A stretch of DNA of 64,000 nucleotides, taken from contig NZ_SOAV01000003.1 of NCBI RefSeq assembly GCF_004364245.1, positions 1-64,000 on the forward strand, in the 5' to 3' direction. Shown piece after piece: positions 8,779-17,104 of the stretch. The notes under the pieces are model-generated. The model searched no databases. It saw only the letters and a list, made by a program, of their open reading frames with translations, and was not told where the DNA came from. The first letter of the stretch is position 1; each line of letters opens with the position of its first letter. Position numbers and translations under genes: made by a program. The stretch is from Streptomyces sp. BK208 (lineage in GTDB: Bacteria; Actinomycetota; Actinomycetes; Streptomycetales; Streptomycetaceae).

Positions 8779-9250
8779 TCAGCTCCGACGCTGCGGTGGT
8801 GCGTCTTCATCCTTCCCGACCACCCGCCCACCGAACACACAGCCCTTCCCCCGAGGCACACGTATTGAAGCGCGGCAGCGCTCATCGCCCCAAGGCGGCG
8901 CCCGAGGTTACGCCCCTGGACAGACCACACGCCCGCGCACGCTGAAACGCGTGGACGGCTGCATTCCCGCACGAGTCTGACAACCGAGGGTCTGAAACAC
9001 ACGCGGAACCGACAGCAGCGGACGACACGTCGGCGCCGCCTTCTCCACCACCAGCAACAGAGACGACCCCCTGCTAACGCTCGGGGCGTCACTAATCAAC
9101 GGCCGCTGGGTCCAGGCCGAGGGAACATAGCAGCGAAACGCCGGTTAGCCAAACCGGCAGCTCCGCAGACAATTGAGGTCTACCGCGTACACGTGGCCTG
9201 CGCACTGCATACCCAGCGCAGAACGCCACCCGTCGAGACGAAAGAAATCG
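8779..9250. other. Gene-poor stretch, nothing recognised
   Basis: No frame here has a plausible start, ribosome site and coding bias together. With the KAP remnant to the left it looks like decayed sequence at the edge of the defence-like island. Confidence 0.5.
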
Positions 9251-9508
9251 ATGCACATACAAGAGAGCGAGCCTGCGAGCGCCCGATACAGTCCCGCGCG
9301 CATTCGTGCCACATGGAACGGAACAGGGAGCGTGGAGGATGCCGCAAGAACGCTTGGATTTTCGCGAGCGAAGGGGTACGAGCTGATCCGCAGGGGGCGG
9401 TTCCCGTGCCGCGTGCTTCGCATCGGACGAAGCTCGCGCGTCGTCACGGCGTCCCTGCTCCGCGTGCTCGAAGGCGGAGAACCGGAGTACAACGGTGCCC
9501 GCACCTGA
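9251..9508 (+). CDS. Excisionase-like helix-turn-helix protein
   Basis: An 85-residue basic protein. Residues about 28-75 match the winged-HTH/excisionase pattern (GSVEDAARTLGFSRAKGYEL, then RRGRFPCRVLRIG, then a short helix). Such proteins accompany integrases of actinomycete integrative elements or act as small regulators. No integrase or attachment site was found nearby, so it may be a leftover of a lost element. I prefer the ATG at 9251 over an upstream GTG because family proteins start shortly before the HTH. A strong terminator follows at 9535. Confidence 0.65.
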   Translation: MHIQESEPASARYSPARIRATWNGTGSVEDAARTLGFSRAKGYELIRRGRFPCRVLRIGRSSRVVTASLLRVLEGGEPEYNGART

Positions 9509-9534
9509 CGCCTTCAGCGCCTTGAGCCAGTGTC

Positions 9535-9570
9535 GGTGAGGCCCCGTCAAACACTCTGCGGGGCCTCACC
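9535..9570 (+). terminator. Rho-independent-type terminator
   Basis: GGTGAGGCCCCG (9535-9546) pairs perfectly with CGGGGCCTCACC (9559-9570) around a 12-nt loop, just after the excisionase-like gene. Confidence 0.8.
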
Positions 9571-9842
9571 GTCTCACTGACGCTCCTGAACCGCGGGGGT
9601 CCGGTCGGCGCCATCTGGCCAGTGCCATGGTCCGGCGCGGCACCGGCCACTGTGTGAGTCGCTCAGCGCACCACATGCCGACCCCGCGACGGACGGCAGC
9701 ACTTTCGCAGATGCCGGACATCGCCTCAGCGTCGGCCCTGTTCGCCGGCCTGATCCGGCCAGTGGCCGACTCCGCGCTCTACTCGGGCCGGTCTTCGTTG
9801 GTCAGACTGCGGTACCGAGGTGGTCGGGGGCGGGAGGCACGT

Positions 9843-10559
9843 ATGGCAGCTCGGCGTGGACGGGGTGCGGTTGCGCGAAAGCGGAGGGCGGTCTGGCTGA
9901 AGCGGGCGTCGGGGTGTGGGGCCACCGCCATAGCTCTCCTGGTGATGTTCTGGTCGGTGGTCTGGCCCTACGTCACGGGCGTACTGCTGCTGGGCTGCGT
10001 GGGAACGGTCGCTTGGTGGCTGTGGCGTACTGACCGACTGGTGCGCAAGCGGGACCACCTGTGGCGACAGGCCGACATGATCGATGCCGGTCGGTGGACG
10101 CTGACCGAGGTGGACGCGATGACCGGTACGGAGTTCGAGGAACTGGTCGCGAACCTCTGCCGACGAGACGGGTGCGTCGAGGTACGCCGGGTGGGTGGCG
10201 CGAACGACAACGGAGCTGACGTCGTCGGTCGACTGCCAGACGGCCGGAGCATGGTGATCCAGTGCAAGCGGTACGCACCGACCAGCACGATCGCGAGCCG
10301 TGAACTGCGGGACCTGCTCGGGGCCCGGGTGCATTTCGGCGCCGACCTTGCCGTGTTCGTGACGACCACGCGTTTCAGTCGGCCGTCCGAGAAGTTCGCG
10401 TTGCAGCACGGAATTCTCGCCGTACACCGTGACCACCTGGGGATGTGGAACGGAGGGGCCTCGTTAATGTCACTCGCCGAGATCAATGGTGCCGGTCAGG
10501 GGGACGCCCGGCACCGGACACGCTGGAAGCAGGCATACAGCGAGCAACCCCCTGTATAG
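9843..10559 (+). CDS. Membrane-anchored Mrr-type restriction endonuclease
   Basis: A 238-residue protein. A basic N-terminus is followed by two hydrophobic segments at about residues 20-60. A C-terminal Mrr_cat nuclease domain starts near residue 95 (MTGTEFEELVANLCRRDG). The PD-(D/E)xK core is readable: the Asp of NDNGADVVGR and the QxK of MVIQCKRYAP. Related proteins cleave modified or foreign DNA, or act at the membrane in defence. The ATG at 9843 has a GGGAGG ribosome site. A TTA leucine codon at 10464-10466 suggests bldA-dependent full-length synthesis. It is convergent with the caspase-helicase gene and separated from it by only 27 bp. Confidence 0.85.
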   Translation: MAARRGRGAVARKRRAVWLKRASGCGATAIALLVMFWSVVWPYVTGVLLLGCVGTVAWWLWRTDRLVRKRDHLWRQADMIDAGRWTLTEVDAMTGTEFEELVANLCRRDGCVEVRRVGGANDNGADVVGRLPDGRSMVIQCKRYAPTSTIASRELRDLLGARVHFGADLAVFVTTTRFSRPSEKFALQHGILAVHRDHLGMWNGGASLMSLAEINGAGQGDARHRTRWKQAYSEQPPV

Positions 10560-10586
10560 GGGGCAGGAGGCGGGGCCGCTGCCTGG

Positions 10587-13500
10587 TCAGCTCCCCTTCG
10601 TGTCGTACAGCCGCCACGCCGGCCAGCGGATGGCTTCTTCTGTCTCGCCGCTGCCGCTCATCAGGTTCCGCCGGTGCAGCGTAAGCCGCAGGTGACGTGC
10701 CGCGTCGGCGCCTTCCTCTGGCCCTCGATCGAGCAGCACGGCCCGGGTCGATGTGCCATCGGTGTCGCGCACCAGCGCATCGGCCGGATGCCCGTGGCGG
10801 CTCTCACCCAAGGTGACGGTGGCCCCGGGTAACCGGGAGAGGACCTGATAGAGGCGCTTGGACAGGGGGTCGCCGGCCTCGTCGTGTGGCCTGGAGCCGT
10901 CGTTTTCCGCTGCGTCGAGCAGCGCGCCGGCCACACCGCCCCGCTTCCGCCAGCGGTCTTTGTCCCCCACCACGATGAGGTGACTGCGTGCTCTGGTGAT
11001 GGCGACGTTCCAGAGATTCAGCTGGCCGGCGACCCATTCGACGGCGCCGGGGCGCATGCCCTCCCCGGCGACAAGTGAGAACACCATGACGTCGCGTTCG
11101 CCGCCTTGGAAAGTGTGCACCGTACCGACGCGCAGACGCTCCTCGTCATATCGGCTCAGTCGACGGCGTAGTGCTTCGGCCTGCGCTGTGAAGGGAGTCA
11201 CGACGCCGATGGTGGCTCCTGGGGGCAATTGCTCCAAGAGGTACCGGACGCTCGCATCCACTTTGTCCATCTCGACCTCGTTGACCCACGAGCCGCCGTA
11301 CGGCGACCGGGCGGCCCGTCCGGGCACGTGAGTCCAGATGACTGCCGGACGCGGCAGGGCAGGCCGTCCGCGAGTGTCCGTGAGAACGGTCAGGTCACCT
11401 TCGTAGAAGAAGTCGTTGGAGATCGCGGCGATGCGCGGGTGGCAGCGGAAGTGTTCGTCGAGCAGCAGGGTGCCGCCGGCGGACCTCTCTGCGGCGTGGA
11501 AGGCGGAGTGGCGCCGGTAGGCAAGGCGGTGCTTCTCCAGCCAGTCCGATCGCAGTCCGAGTTTCCGTCGGACGAGCGCCTCGCGTTCCGGGCTGACCTC
11601 CGTGATGTGCGCCAATTGCATGGCGTCGCCGATCACCAGGGCCCGCCGCGCGCGGAACAGCAGCGGCAGGACGTGCGGGATGGCGCACTGGCTGGCCTCG
11701 TCGATGACGACGAGGTCGAAGAGAGCTGGACCGGGTGGGAAACGCCGGGCGGAAAGGCTGGTCACCGCCCAACCCGCCACTGCAGGCTGGGTCTTCTGTC
11801 CGTGGGACCGGCCGAGGACTTCCCGTATGTCGGGCCAGTCGCTGCGGTCGCTGTCTCGTGCGCGGAGCAGGTCGAGGATGCGGCGACGCCCAGCCCGTGC
11901 GTGTGCCTGCACAGTGCTGGCGAGAAGGGTGCGCGACGCGGCATGCACAGCCGCCTCGGCGCCGTGCAGAGCCTGGGACAGATGTGTGTCATCAACGGAA
12001 GCCACATGACTGTGCAGGTCACGCCAGTCGGCCTCGGCGGCGGCGAAGCCGGCGAGCGCGATGCACCCTGCGACGTGATCACCGTCGTACGCGCCGAGGC
12101 CGTGCGTACGCAGAAAACGGGTGCGACGCCAGCGCCCGAGGAACCACGCGCGGGCGAGGCGGCCCGCCTTCTCCTCCACCTCTTTCGGCTGCGTCGGCCC
12201 ATTGAGCACCTGGTGCAGTTCGGTTACGGCGACACCGAGCTGCCTGGCGTGCTCCTCGCGGGCCTCACCGGCCTGGCGCAGCTGCCGTTCCGTGGTGGCG
12301 ATCTGTGCGAGAGCGTGCCGGTCACGGGCGAGCTGGTCGGCCGACACGTCGGCCTCCACGGCGGCGGTGGCCACGTTGGGCGAGGGCTCGGCCATGGTCC
12401 GCAACTCGTGCAGCGCGGCGATTTCGTGCTCCGCGTTGCTCGTCGCATTCTTCCGGGCCGAGCCGGTGCGTACGACGCTGCCGGCGACCAGCCTGTCGCA
12501 CCGACGCCAGACCTCGTCCACGGCCTCGTTGTTCGTGGACGCCACCAGGACGGTCTGCCCGTCGACGATGGCGGTGGCGACGAGATTGGCCACCAGCTGG
12601 CTCTTGCCGGTGCCGGGAGGACCCGTGGCCACGGTCAGGCGGCGGGTCATGGCAGAACGGATGACTTCGGCCTGGGCTTCGTTACAGGGCAGAGGCGTCA
12701 CCAGGCGCGCCGGTTCCGTATCTGCCAGGGCCAGCGCACGTGTGCGCTGGGCGGCGTCGGGCGAGAGGGCGCCGAGGGCGGTCAGCTGGATCTGGTCCGT
12801 CTGCTTACCGATGTCCGTGAAGTCGTCGAGGAGCCGCTTCGTGTAGCCGGTTTTGGGAAGGGCCGTGAAGAGGACCGCGGCGTTACGGGCGCCGTGGCCG
12901 GGAGTGTGGACGTCGATACGGTCCGCGAGCTGGTCGGGGCGGAGTTCCTGCACGCAGGGCAACTCGAAGTCCTCGGCCAGGAGGTTGCGTGCCTCCACTG
13001 CCATACGGTCGTGCTGGCCCCGGTGCCAGGAGGGCTGGAAGGTGTCCGCGAGCTGGGAGGCTTCTTCCTCGCCGAGCCAGTCGACAGCGAGTCGTGGATG
13101 TGGCTGAACCGGGCCGTAGGGTTTCAGCCGCACCTCGCCCTCCCCTTGGACGATCTCGACGCGCCGTATCAGCAAGGGGGCGAATTTCGGATGCCGCCAG
13201 GAGCGTCCGGTGCGCTGCCCCGTCAGCACCACGGCGGGGTATCCCGCCCAGAGTTCGGCGTCCTGCTCGGTCGCCGATTCGATGAGGGCGGCTGCCTCCT
13301 CGGGAAGGGCGACGCAGCCGTCGGCATCGACATCGCCCGACAGGAAGCGTTCTGCCCCGGCCAGGCAGGCGTACGAAGTGTTGTGATGCCCCACTTCCAT
13401 CAGTGGCGTCTCGGTGTCACCGGCCAGGATGCACTCACGGTAGTAGTCCAGCAGGTGGGGCCAGGTTGGCTGAGTTACCGCAGACTTCGCGGGGCCGGAT

Positions 13501-14339
13501 TGCGGCTGATCCGCTGCCTGACGTGGTCGGTGACTCAGCGGTTCGAGAATCGGGGCACGGCCGAGCGGGGAGGCGGCGATCACGATGCGGTCGTCGACAC
13601 CGTGTGCCGAATGCACCGGTACCTGTCGACCTCCTCGTGCCCGCATACGCCGGTTGACGTAGTTGAAGAGGTCGTCCACCGACACTTCGCTGCTGCCGTC
13701 CTTGCTGACCTTGCCCGTTCGGAGGGCTTCGATCACCTCAGCGGTGAACGCGGAAGGCTTTACGTCGGCGCCTTGACCGGCATCGGCGTACGAGTCCTCC
13801 CCAGCGCGCGAGGACGACAGGACGTAGACGCCTCTACTGGTCAGCAGGGCCGACTCACCGGACTTGGCCACGGTGCCGTCCGGCTGCTGGTCGGAGGTGC
13901 GCAGGCCGACGGCGAAGCCACCGCTGCGACAGCAGTCGATCATCACGACCTTCTGCGGCGCGACGCACTGTTCCAGCAGCTCATTGACGAAGCCGGCGCT
14001 CACGCCGGTCTCGGCCACCCGGTCGAAGTCGGTGTCCCGCGCGACGACGTGGAATTCGCCGCCGTCCCTGACCCGTCTTACACCGTGCCCCGAGATGTAC
14101 AGCAGTGCCAGTTCGTCCTCGTCGCACGCCGTCACAAACTCACCGATGGCCAGTCGCATGTCATCGGCGGTGAGGTCGGTCTCCGTCTGGATCGAGACGA
14201 AGTTGCCGATATTTCGATGCCGCAGGACCTGACCCAGCCCCCAGACGTCCGCCTGTGTGGACGGCAGTGGCGCGAAGCGACTGTCGTCATAGTGCTCGGT
14301 GCCGATCAGCAGGGCGCGGCGTTTGTGCAGTCGGGTCAC
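10587..14339 (-). CDS. Caspase-like peptidase fused to a superfamily-1 helicase
   Basis: A 1250-residue fusion. Residues 1-250 are a caspase/metacaspase-type C14 peptidase. HKRRALLIGTEHYDD opens the fold, His about 85 lies in LLYISGHGV, and the Cys about 137 lies in MIDCCRSGGF. A linker region follows. From about 550 it is an Upf1/Dna2-like SF1 helicase: Walker A GPPGTGKS near 571, VVIDEASQ near 876, GDAMQLAH near 905, DEHFRCHP near 965, VGTVHTFQGGERD near 1078 and NVAITRARSHL near 1115. All catalytic motifs look intact. The GTG start overlaps the EACC1-like gene's stop (GTGA), so translation is coupled. A likely role is a nucleic-acid-sensing or NTP-gated defence system whose peptidase is the effector. 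This is inferred; such effector-associated systems have been described by comparative genomics. Confidence 0.88.
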   Translation of the reverse strand: MTRLHKRRALLIGTEHYDDSRFAPLPSTQADVWGLGQVLRHRNIGNFVSIQTETDLTADDMRLAIGEFVTACDEDELALLYISGHGVRRVRDGGEFHVVARDTDFDRVAETGVSAGFVNELLEQCVAPQKVVMIDCCRSGGFAVGLRTSDQQPDGTVAKSGESALLTSRGVYVLSSSRAGEDSYADAGQGADVKPSAFTAEVIEALRTGKVSKDGSSEVSVDDLFNYVNRRMRARGGRQVPVHSAHGVDDRIVIAASPLGRAPILEPLSHRPRQAADQPQSGPAKSAVTQPTWPHLLDYYRECILAGDTETPLMEVGHHNTSYACLAGAERFLSGDVDADGCVALPEEAAALIESATEQDAELWAGYPAVVLTGQRTGRSWRHPKFAPLLIRRVEIVQGEGEVRLKPYGPVQPHPRLAVDWLGEEEASQLADTFQPSWHRGQHDRMAVEARNLLAEDFELPCVQELRPDQLADRIDVHTPGHGARNAAVLFTALPKTGYTKRLLDDFTDIGKQTDQIQLTALGALSPDAAQRTRALALADTEPARLVTPLPCNEAQAEVIRSAMTRRLTVATGPPGTGKSQLVANLVATAIVDGQTVLVASTNNEAVDEVWRRCDRLVAGSVVRTGSARKNATSNAEHEIAALHELRTMAEPSPNVATAAVEADVSADQLARDRHALAQIATTERQLRQAGEAREEHARQLGVAVTELHQVLNGPTQPKEVEEKAGRLARAWFLGRWRRTRFLRTHGLGAYDGDHVAGCIALAGFAAAEADWRDLHSHVASVDDTHLSQALHGAEAAVHAASRTLLASTVQAHARAGRRRILDLLRARDSDRSDWPDIREVLGRSHGQKTQPAVAGWAVTSLSARRFPPGPALFDLVVIDEASQCAIPHVLPLLFRARRALVIGDAMQLAHITEVSPEREALVRRKLGLRSDWLEKHRLAYRRHSAFHAAERSAGGTLLLDEHFRCHPRIAAISNDFFYEGDLTVLTDTRGRPALPRPAVIWTHVPGRAARSPYGGSWVNEVEMDKVDASVRYLLEQLPPGATIGVVTPFTAQAEALRRRLSRYDEERLRVGTVHTFQGGERDVMVFSLVAGEGMRPGAVEWVAGQLNLWNVAITRARSHLIVVGDKDRWRKRGGVAGALLDAAENDGSRPHDEAGDPLSKRLYQVLSRLPGATVTLGESRHGHPADALVRDTDGTSTRAVLLDRGPEEGADAARHLRLTLHRRNLMSGSGETEEAIRWPAWRLYDTKGS

Positions 14340-14752
14340 GCTGCGCCGTCCTCCGGGCCCGGGCCCTCGCCCCCGGTGGCCCGGTCCAGGAACTCGTGGA
14401 CCATCCGTTCCTGCGCAGCGTCCGGACGGCCTGTGATCTTGACCGAATTCTCCCCGTAGGACACCTCGACCTTGCGGTGCCGTTCCTTGCCACACCACTC
14501 TCTGATCAAGGTGATCAGCACTTGCGAGGCCGGACGGGCGACAGCGGATGCCGTGGCCGCCCACAGCGCCAATTCGCCGACGCCCGCACCCTTGTGGCCA
14601 GGCTCAGCGGACGCTTCTTCGTCCGCGAATCCGACGGCCAGGCCGTCTTCCGCCCGCAGCATGTCGTACAGGTCCCGGGTGAGGCGCTCTTGCCGGAGCG
14701 TGTCGCCACCCGTGGGCACGACGAGTCGCCACTGGAATCCCCCGCCCTGCAT
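14336..14752 (-). CDS. Effector-associated constant component (EACC1)-like protein
   Basis: About 138 residues: an N-terminal beta/alpha segment (RLVVPTGGDTLRQERLTRDL), a G/A-rich central helix with near-hydrophobic character (ALWAATASAVARPASQVLI), then paired strands with the pattern VEVSYGENSVKITG. This order matches the EACC1 family, a small adaptor found beside caspase, trypsin and other effectors in actinomycete conflict systems. The ATG at 14752 has an ideal AAGGAGG site; in-frame upstream Met codons would lengthen it by up to 22 residues. It ends inside the start codon of the caspase-helicase gene, implying a stoichiometric complex. Confidence 0.75.
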   Translation of the reverse strand: MQGGGFQWRLVVPTGGDTLRQERLTRDLYDMLRAEDGLAVGFADEEASAEPGHKGAGVGELALWAATASAVARPASQVLITLIREWCGKERHRKVEVSYGENSVKITGRPDAAQERMVHEFLDRATGGEGPGPEDGAA

Positions 14753-14898
14753 GGGCCCTCCTTGCTGCCGTTTCATCGCTTTTCTGCTCTGTGCACGTGA
14801 CTTTGGCATGGAGAACACCTGTGGAGACAGTCGTGGAAGTGCGAGGGTGACGGCATTCGGCCATCCTCGCTCTGCCCCCTCCGGTCGTCGTCCGCCCG

Positions 14899-15946
14899 TC
14901 AGCTCCGCTTCCTGGCACGGCGCTTCCTGGGCGTCTCCGGAAGAAGGCTCATCACCATGATCGAGCCGTCCTCACGCAGGGACACCGGTCCGTCCCAGTC
15001 GTCCTCGAACCGCGCGGAACGCCAGGACGAGCGCAGGGCGTGCGCTTCTCGCCGGTACTGCTCCACCCGCCCGTCCCGCAGGTGGCGGAAGAGGTTCTCG
15101 GCGAGTCCGGAGAACGCCTCGACCCGGGTGCCGTTCAGTCGGAACACATGGTCGGTGTCAACGAAGTGCACCCCGCCGATCTCGATTTCCACGTCCTGGA
15201 CGATGCCGGTGCCGGCGTGGGTGAAGCCTTCGAAATGCCAGCGACCCTGTCGCTTCGTCAGGTACTGCGCGGTGAGTTCTCCACCGCCGGTGAAGCCCGT
15301 CAACCCGGCAGCTCCCGCACGCGCCAGGGCCCGGCGGAACCAGGCGTACTGGTCGGGCTGCACCTGGAATCCACTGACCCTCTGCTCTTCCCCGCCGTCA
15401 GGGTCCGGGATGCGGACGTCCGGGTAGATGTTCAGGTCGTCGAGTGCCTGATCGGCGTCCGCAGCCGGATCGTCAGGCGCGTAGAGCCAACGCCCCGTCC
15501 CCGTGGGCCTGCAGGATGTGGACGGTGATGCCGCCCTGCCCGAGCAACTCAGTCGATGTCACCAGCACCGGCGTCTCGTTCCACCGGCCCACGTGTACCG
15601 CTTCCACCTGCGTCGAGGCGCTGGCCAGTTGGGTGTACACGTAGGGAGTCTTCCCGTGCATCCCTTCACAGGCGAGGGGAACGACCTTCGACGGCTCGCC
15701 CGGTTTCCACGCCTCCAGGAAGAAGTTGGGCCGCTGCCGTACCCAGCTCCTGCGCCGCACGTCCTTGCCCACCAGCGCCCAGCCGGCCTGTAGCGCTATG
15801 TCGGCGTCCACGAGGGAAACGCTGTGTCCCGGATACCGTTTCCGGACGATGCGCTCGGCGGCGGCGAGCGCGAACCCGATGCCCAGCTCACCGGACTGAA
15901 CGGTCTTGTAGTGCCGACGCGGGTTAAGAGCTCGTAACACGATCAC
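14899..15946 (-). pseudogene. Conserved actinomycete protein of unknown function, frameshifted and probably 5'-truncated
   Basis: Two abutting frames read as one protein of about 350 residues. The first (15946-15497) contains KTVQSGELGIGFALAAAER, FFLEAWKPGEPSKVVPLA and QLASASTQVEAVHVGRWNE. The second (to 14899) contains RWLYAPDDPAAD, QYAWFRRALARAGAAG, TAQYLTKRQGRWH and FVDTDHVFRLNGTRVEAFSG. The second frame has no start codon for about 130 bp of clearly coding sequence. One surplus G in the G4 run at 15493-15496 explains the break. At the 5' end an IS-like 11-mer (15928-15938) lies where relatives, as I remember them, continue further, so the N-terminus may be lost. I know no function. Its position next to EACC1 hints at a related component. 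Confidence 0.6.
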
Positions 15947-15978
15947 GGGCGATGGGGACGCAGCTCGTGGCCGCACCG

Positions 15979-16932
15979 TCAGCCTCGCCGGACCGCCCCG
16001 AGCTGGGCCCGGTGCAGGTCTGGGGCGGTGAATCGCTGCGCCACCGTGCGCAGGACGCGGGCCATTGCCTGGGCGGGAGGGGTGGCGGGGCGTGTTGCGG
16101 CGCGTGCGAGGAGGATGCGGCGGGTGGGGGCCGGGACGTCGGAGGCGAACGGCAGGAGGCGTACGTCGCTGCGTCGGCTGGTGAGGGCCAGGCGGGGCGC
16201 GAGCGCGATGCCGAGACCGGCGGCGACCATGGCCTGCGCCTCCTGGTAGTCGTGCGATGAGTAGGCGATGCGAGGCTCGAATCCCGCCTGGCGACAGCTA
16301 CGGCGCAGGACGTCGGCGACGGGATGGTTGTCGGCGCGGATGATCCACTCCTGCTCGGCGAGGTCCCCGAGACGCACGGAGGGATGGGTACGCAGAGGCG
16401 AGTCGGCAGGGACGACCAGCACGGTGGGGTCGTCCAGCAGGTGAGTGAGGGCGAGCGCCGGATCGTCGAGTCGGTTCCATTCGTAGTCCCAGAGCAGCCC
16501 CTGCTCCACCTCGCCGGTGTGCAGCATCTCCCTGAGCTCAGCGAGGACTCCGGCGCGTACCTCGATGCGGATGCCTGCGTGGCGGCGTCGGAAACGCGTG
16601 AGCGCCAGCGGCAGCAGGGACGCGCTCGCCGTGGGGAAGGAACCGAGCCGCAAGGTGCCCTGGTCGAGGGCGGTGAAGGAGTCCAGGTCGGCCTCGGCGG
16701 CACGGAGTTCCCGGCGGATGGCCTGACCGCGTTCGGCCAGCGCGGCACCCGCCGGGGTGGGGCGGATACCGCGTGGCAGCCGTTCGACGAGGGGCTGCCC
16801 CGCCTCGTGCTCCAGCAGGGACATCTGCTGGGAGGCGGCGGAGGTGGTCATGCCGAGGGCTTCCGCCGCGGCGGTGAGCGAGCCGCGTTCGGTGGCCTCG
16901 GTGAGCAGCAGTAGACGGCGCACGTTGAGCAT
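15979..16932 (-). CDS. LysR family transcriptional regulator
   Basis: A 317-residue LTTR. The winged HTH is at residues 1-60 (MLNVRRLLLLTEATERGSLT, then AAAEALGMTTSAASQQMSLL). A periplasmic-binding-like effector domain follows from about residue 90. It is divergent from the prpF-like gene, with a near-perfect palindrome ten bases before its start. It most likely senses a carboxylic acid and controls prpF and the permease. I choose the ATG of MLNVRR because it places the HTH in the usual position; longer versions run through the operator. Confidence 0.92.
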   Translation of the reverse strand: MLNVRRLLLLTEATERGSLTAAAEALGMTTSAASQQMSLLEHEAGQPLVERLPRGIRPTPAGAALAERGQAIRRELRAAEADLDSFTALDQGTLRLGSFPTASASLLPLALTRFRRRHAGIRIEVRAGVLAELREMLHTGEVEQGLLWDYEWNRLDDPALALTHLLDDPTVLVVPADSPLRTHPSVRLGDLAEQEWIIRADNHPVADVLRRSCRQAGFEPRIAYSSHDYQEAQAMVAAGLGIALAPRLALTSRRSDVRLLPFASDVPAPTRRILLARAATRPATPPAQAMARVLRTVAQRFTAPDLHRAQLGAVRRG

Positions 16933-16941
16933 GCCGTCGAC

Positions 16942-16956
16942 TTTAGCTGAGCTAAA
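16942..16956. promoter_or_regulatory. LysR operator candidate
   Basis: TTTAGCT-G-AGCTAAA is a 15-bp palindrome with a single central base, containing the T-N11-A pattern of LysR boxes. It lies between lysR and the prpF-like gene. Confidence 0.7.
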
Positions 16957-17104
16957 CCCAGGTGAAGTGAACTGCGATTGTTCCGAAGTCATGCCTCTGC
17001 GAAGGTCTCCGCATCCGCCGAGCGGTTCACCGGCCCGCAATGAGCCCGTAACCGCTCCTCGGGTCTTCTCCCTCCCCTCCGTTGATCCAGGAAGAGCCTC
17101 AGAC

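Noticed and set aside
11229..14459. A 1076-codon open frame on the plus strand
   Set aside because: It is exactly antisense to the caspase-helicase gene, whose protein has many conserved motifs. High GC third positions create long antisense frames; the plus-strand product has no family resemblance.
14255..14800. Plus-strand frames opposite the EACC1 gene
   Set aside because: There is no ribosome site or family match, and the minus-strand EACC1-like gene with an ideal ribosome site explains the sequence.
9251..15946. Whole defence-like block considered as an integrated plasmid or prophage
   Set aside because: No integrase, replication, transfer or phage structural gene and no flanking direct repeat or tRNA was found.
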